From: Lathyrus oleraceus
Taxonomy: Eukaryota > Streptophyta > Magnoliopsida > Fabales > Fabaceae
Length of the DNA: 64,000 bases
Reading direction: 5' to 3'
Assembly (NCBI RefSeq): GCF_024323335.1
Contig: NC_066585.1
Location: 79,740,118 to 79,804,117 of the forward strand
Shown here: piece by piece, positions 61,039 to 64,000 of the stretch
Layout of the letters: each line of letters begins with the position of its first letter
Position numbering within the stretch: position 1 is the first letter of the stretch
Notes under the pieces: model-generated
What the model was told of the DNA's origin: nothing
The model's input: only the letters and a program-made list of their open reading frames with translations
Database searches by the model: none
Made by a program: the position numbers and the translations under genes

Positions 61039-61363
61039 GCACATGGACGTTCATACAACATTAATCAAGTATGAACGTTTGGACTGTTTTGGAATTATTT
61101 TAGGTCAAATTGGTGGTGGATCAAGTCATGGAAAGTTGAAAAATCAAGTATGAACGAACTACCCGCAACATAGATTGGATGGATATTTCAATGGTTGGTT
61201 GTGTTTGTAATGGACATGAAATGATGTTGTTGATGTTGAATGAGTGGTAGGGTGATTGGATGGCAAAAAATGAGGATCAAAGGAACCTCAAACTAGGGTT
61301 TCTTGAGCGACAAGTTTCATCAAGGACCATGGACAGAAGAATTAGGATTTGAAGTGTAGGGAT
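61039..61363. repeat. Displaced satellite fragments right of the CACTA element
   Basis: A ~30-bp piece (GCACATGGACGTTCATACAACATTAATCAA) resembles the monomer text GAACATTCATACATCATTAATC. From 61073 (TTTGGACTGTTTTGGAATT) the sequence repeats B-type text already present at 58845-59056, then continues to GTAGGGAT at 61363. The copy lacks about 10 bp (AATGTCAATG) near 61275 that is present in U14. Confidence 0.85.
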
Positions 61364-61570
61364 TGGTAATACCCCAAAATTTACCCTTCATTTTTCCTGG
61401 AAGCATACGCTTTACACCTCATGCATGCATTCATTTTTAGGTCATTTAGCATTTGTATTTCATCATGGCAATCTGAATCGGATCCAAGAAGCTTGAACAT
61501 CCTCCAAGACACTTTGTGGGCTCTAATTAGATGACCAGTCAACACAAGGGAAAGACTTGAGTTACTTCCA
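61364..61570 (+). repeat. Start of an Ogre-like LTR (fragment)
   Basis: TGGTAATACCCCAAAATTTA matches, from memory, the start of Fabeae Ogre LTRs, followed by TTTTTAGGTCATTTAGCAT and GGCAATCTGAATCGGATCC. The segment runs into gag-like text within ~250 bp, whereas Ogre LTRs are several kb, so most of the LTR and leader are deleted. No target duplication is visible on the left. Confidence 0.55.
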
Positions 61571-62017
61571 ACAGGTAACAGACCCGCCTATCAACCGAGG
61601 CCAAGGACCCCCGACCGGCGTTTCGACACTCTTTCAATGTCGTACGCTCAGTTGCTTTCTAGTCTTCAACAACTACAATTTGTGCACGCTAGGTGTAGCT
61701 TCCACTTTGGGGCACCTGGCCACAATATTGAGAACTGCAAAGCTTTTAAGCACGTAGTTCAGGACCTCATTGATTCAAAGGCCGTTAACTTTGCACCAGC
61801 TCCTAATGTCGTCAACAATCCCATGCCCCAGCATGGTGGAGCCAACGTTAACATGGTTGAAGGAGAAGTCAGATTAGTCTCTGTGGTCAACAATGAAGAT
61901 GGGGATAGTGATTGTGATTGTGACATCGATAATTGGGTTCGTCCGAGGATCCAGGGTGAAGTTCTCAAGAATTGGTCTTCTGAGGAGATTGTCCAAGCCA
62001 CTTGTCTGGAGGAGTAA
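61571..62017 (+). pseudogene. gag: Ogre-type gag C-terminal fragment
   Basis: The frame from 61637 (MSYAQLLSSLQQLQ) contains CSFHFGAPGHNIENC, a zinc-finger-like CX2HX5HX4C motif, then FKHVVQDLIDSK and NMVEGEVRLVSVV, running to TAA at 62015-62017. This order is characteristic of Ogre/Tat gag as I know it. Upstream (about 61571-61620) the same protein continues in another frame (PPINRGQGPPTGV), so there is a frameshift near 61620. Protease, RT and integrase are absent. It is a dead fragment. Confidence 0.7.
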
Positions 62018-62158
62018 TTTTCTTTACTTATTCATGCATATCCAAGTCTTGCGTTCCGCCAGGGCGTAATGACTCATTGTAGGGCTCAGTTTTGGGCGAA
62101 CATGTGACAGTCATGTATAAATAATAATACTCAAAATTATTAAATAAATGAATAAATA

Positions 62159-62231
<73 letters not shown>

Positions 62232-62580
62232 TCATACAATATCCTCATATCAAAACTACTATTTATGTGATTGATTTTGTCACAATTCAATATTAGTTAG
62301 AGAATTTTGAATCACAAAACATATTACAAAATTAAATAAAATTGCCACAAAACCTTAAGATGAGATAATTTTTTTATAAGCAAGATAATTGTATATATAA
62401 GGAAATAAGATGAGTTATTGCTTCAAAAGGAGATGAAAGTTATTGGAAATAGCATTGGGAAAATAAGATAGTCGTTAATTTTTCTCATGTTCAGTTTAAA
62501 CCATTATAATAAAATATCTGCAACATGAATTATATAGAATATGCATCATTGCATACATTCAGTCTTCCAACTTTAGCAAA
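62018..62580. other. AT-rich stretch with a (TAA)n microsatellite
   Basis: A TAA/AAT microsatellite spans about 62152-62231 (roughly 25 units). The remainder is AT-rich with no recognisable coding or repeat family. Confidence 0.8.
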
Positions 62581-62589
62581 ACGTCCCAG

Positions 62590-62821
62590 AAAAAAAAAAA
62601 AAAAAAAAAGGTGATGACAATGGTTTTAAGTCGTAGCAAAAAAAGGTAACGATAAAATATATGGGAGTGGTTTTAAGTTTCGTAGCAAAAAAAGGTAATG
62701 ATAAAATATACCAGAGTGGTTTTAAGTTTCGTAGCAAAAAAAGGTAATGATAAAATATATGAGAGTGTTTAAAGTAGTAGCTAAAGAAAACCGTTCTCTT
62801 GTAACATACAAGAACGGTTTT
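62590..62821. repeat. A-run, four 49-bp repeats and a terminal hairpin
   Basis: An A-run of about 20 at 62590-62609 is followed by repeats starting at 62621, 62668, 62717 and 62766, built from TGGTTTTAAGTTTCGTAGC plus AAAAAAAGGTAATGATAAAA. A hairpin follows: AAAACCGTT at 62787-62795 pairs with AACGGTTTT at 62813-62821, with an inner CTTGTA/TACAAG stem. The GGTTTTAAG and AACGGTTTTGAGCCGTTGC wording resembles subterminal repeats of CACTA-like elements, so this may be a transposon end. Confidence 0.7.
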
Positions 62822-62876
62822 GAGCCGTTGCATAAGTTTTTGTAAAAAAATATATATGCTACATCAATGAAATATT

Positions 62877-63780
62877 GAATTTGTTGTCTATTTATCTCTA
62901 TAAAAACAATATTTTCAGGTTTCTGTTGTTGTTAAGGCCTAATCGGGCGTACCCGTCCAACCCGGTCCAACCCGGTCCGAAAACCCGGTCTCAGAAAAAA
63001 TTGTTTTCTTTTTGACCTCTGAATTTATTGTCTATTTATCTCTATAAAAACAATATTTTCAGGTTTCTGTTGTTGTTAAGGCCTAATCGGGCGTACCCGT
63101 CCAACCCGGTCCAACCCGGTCCGAAAACCCGGTCTCAGAAAAAATTGTTTTCTTTTTGACCTCTGAATTTATTGTCTATTTATCTCTATAAAAACAATAT
63201 TTTCAGGTTTCTGTTGTTGTTAAGGCCTAATCGGGCGTACCCGTCCAACCCGGTCCAACCCGGTCCGAAAACCCGGTCTAAGAAAAAATTGTTTTCTTTT
63301 TGACCTCTGAATTTATTGTCTATTTATCTCTATAAAAACAATATTTTCAGGTTTCTGTTGTTGTTAAGGCCTAATCGGGCGTACCCGTCCAACCCGGTCC
63401 AACCCGGTCCAACCCGGTCCAACCCGGTCCGAAAACCCGGTCTCAGAAAAAATTGTTTTCTTTTTGACCTCTGAATTTATTGTCTATTTATCTCTATAAA
63501 AACAATATTTTCAGGTTTCTGTTGTTGTTAAGGCCTAATCGGGCGTACCCGTCCAACCCGGTCCAACCCGGTCCAACCCGGTCCAACCCGGTCCGAAAAC
63601 CCGGTCTCAGAAAAAATTGTTTTCTTTTTTACCTCTGAATTTATTGTCTATTTATCTCTATAAAAACAATATTTTCAGGTTTCTGTTGCTGTTAAGGCCT
63701 AATCGCGCGTATCCGTCCAACCCGGTCCAACCCGGTCCGAAAACCCGGTCTCAGGAAAAATTGTTTTCTTTTTGACCTCT
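62877..63780. repeat. Six-unit tandem repeat, 144/164 bp
   Basis: Units start at 62877, 63021, 63165, 63309, 63473 and 63637; four are 144 bp and two (63309, 63473) are 164 bp. The 20-bp difference is exactly two extra copies of the decamer AACCCGGTCC. Each unit also carries ACAATATTTTCAGGTTTCTG and GGCCTAATCGGGCGTACCCG. The last unit has extra substitutions (TCGCGCGTATCCG). No ORF spans it. Confidence 0.95.
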
Positions 63781-64000
63781 TTCCATGCCATTTCAATAGA
63801 AAAAAATCAGCGTTCAAAGTCCCATACTCTTGGAAAGAGTTACGGGACACCACCCTCAAAACCCCAAATTCATCATTTTTCTATTTTTTATGATTTTTTT
63901 TCTGTTTTCACAGTTTCAAAAAATTCCGAAAAAATTCTCAAAATTCTTAATTGACTTAATTAGATTAAATATCATATTTTTGTATTTTTTTCCTTATATT
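63781..64000. other. AT-rich window edge, possible Ogre-like LTR interior
   Basis: CTCTTGGAAAGAGTTACGGG forms a small stem (CTCTT/AAGAG) and is followed by runs of AAAATTCCGAAAAAATTCTC. The style resembles LTR interiors of large Fabeae gypsy elements, but I cannot confirm it. No gene is seen. Confidence 0.3.

Noticed and set aside
62877..63780. Six regular repeats considered as a CRISPR or regulatory array.
   Set aside because: Units are contiguous with no variable spacers; it is a simple tandem repeat.

Overview
This window is repeat-rich plant nuclear DNA with no convincing host gene. It most likely comes from a legume, and probably from the tribe Fabeae (pea, vetch or Lathyrus type). That assignment is an inference from three things: a remnant that reads like the C-terminal gag of an Ogre-type Ty3/gypsy element, an Athila/Calypso/Cyclops-type element, and a very long-period tandem satellite. 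No chromosome or species can be named from the sequence alone.

Layout. (1) Positions 1-470 and 13628-59056 are one tandem satellite array with a period of about 2.68-2.71 kb. It holds roughly 14 units plus the split unit at the left edge. (2) Inside the left unit sits a degenerate Athila-clade Ty3/gypsy retrotransposon at 471-11557. It has a 5' LTR, a tRNA-Asp primer site, broken gag-pol, two related third ORFs and a 3' LTR that has lost its first ~350 bp. A probable solo LTR of a second gypsy-like element (11560-13622) landed three bases from the end of that 3' LTR. Both target duplications can still be read. (3) A young, apparently non-autonomous LTR element lies at 19720-27216 inside another satellite unit. 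Its two 1714-bp LTRs are almost identical and its ~4.07-kb interior has no recognisable coding. (4) At 59057-~61035 a CACTA-type DNA transposon carries AGAGGGCGCTTT subterminal repeats and a perfect 68-bp inverted repeat, and its normal 3' terminus is missing. (5) Positions 61039-61363 are displaced satellite pieces. (6) The right edge, 61364-64000, is a mosaic: an Ogre-like LTR start, an Ogre-like gag fragment, a (TAA)n tract, a 49-bp tandem repeat, and a six-unit 144/164-bp tandem repeat with an internal variable decamer.

The satellite is the most informative part. Two diverged monomer types, A and B, alternate (A-B-A-B-A-B) as a dimeric higher-order repeat. This pattern is interrupted at about 35.4-56.9 kb by eight consecutive units of a third type, A', which is a patchwork of A-like and B-like tracts. 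Several A' copies are nearly identical. This looks like mosaic formation by recombination or conversion followed by recent local amplification. The many short ORFs in the array sit on both strands and repeat only because the DNA repeats; I do not treat them as genes.

No functional host pathway or operon-like system is present. The only long intact reading frame is the Athila ORF3 (7681-8913).
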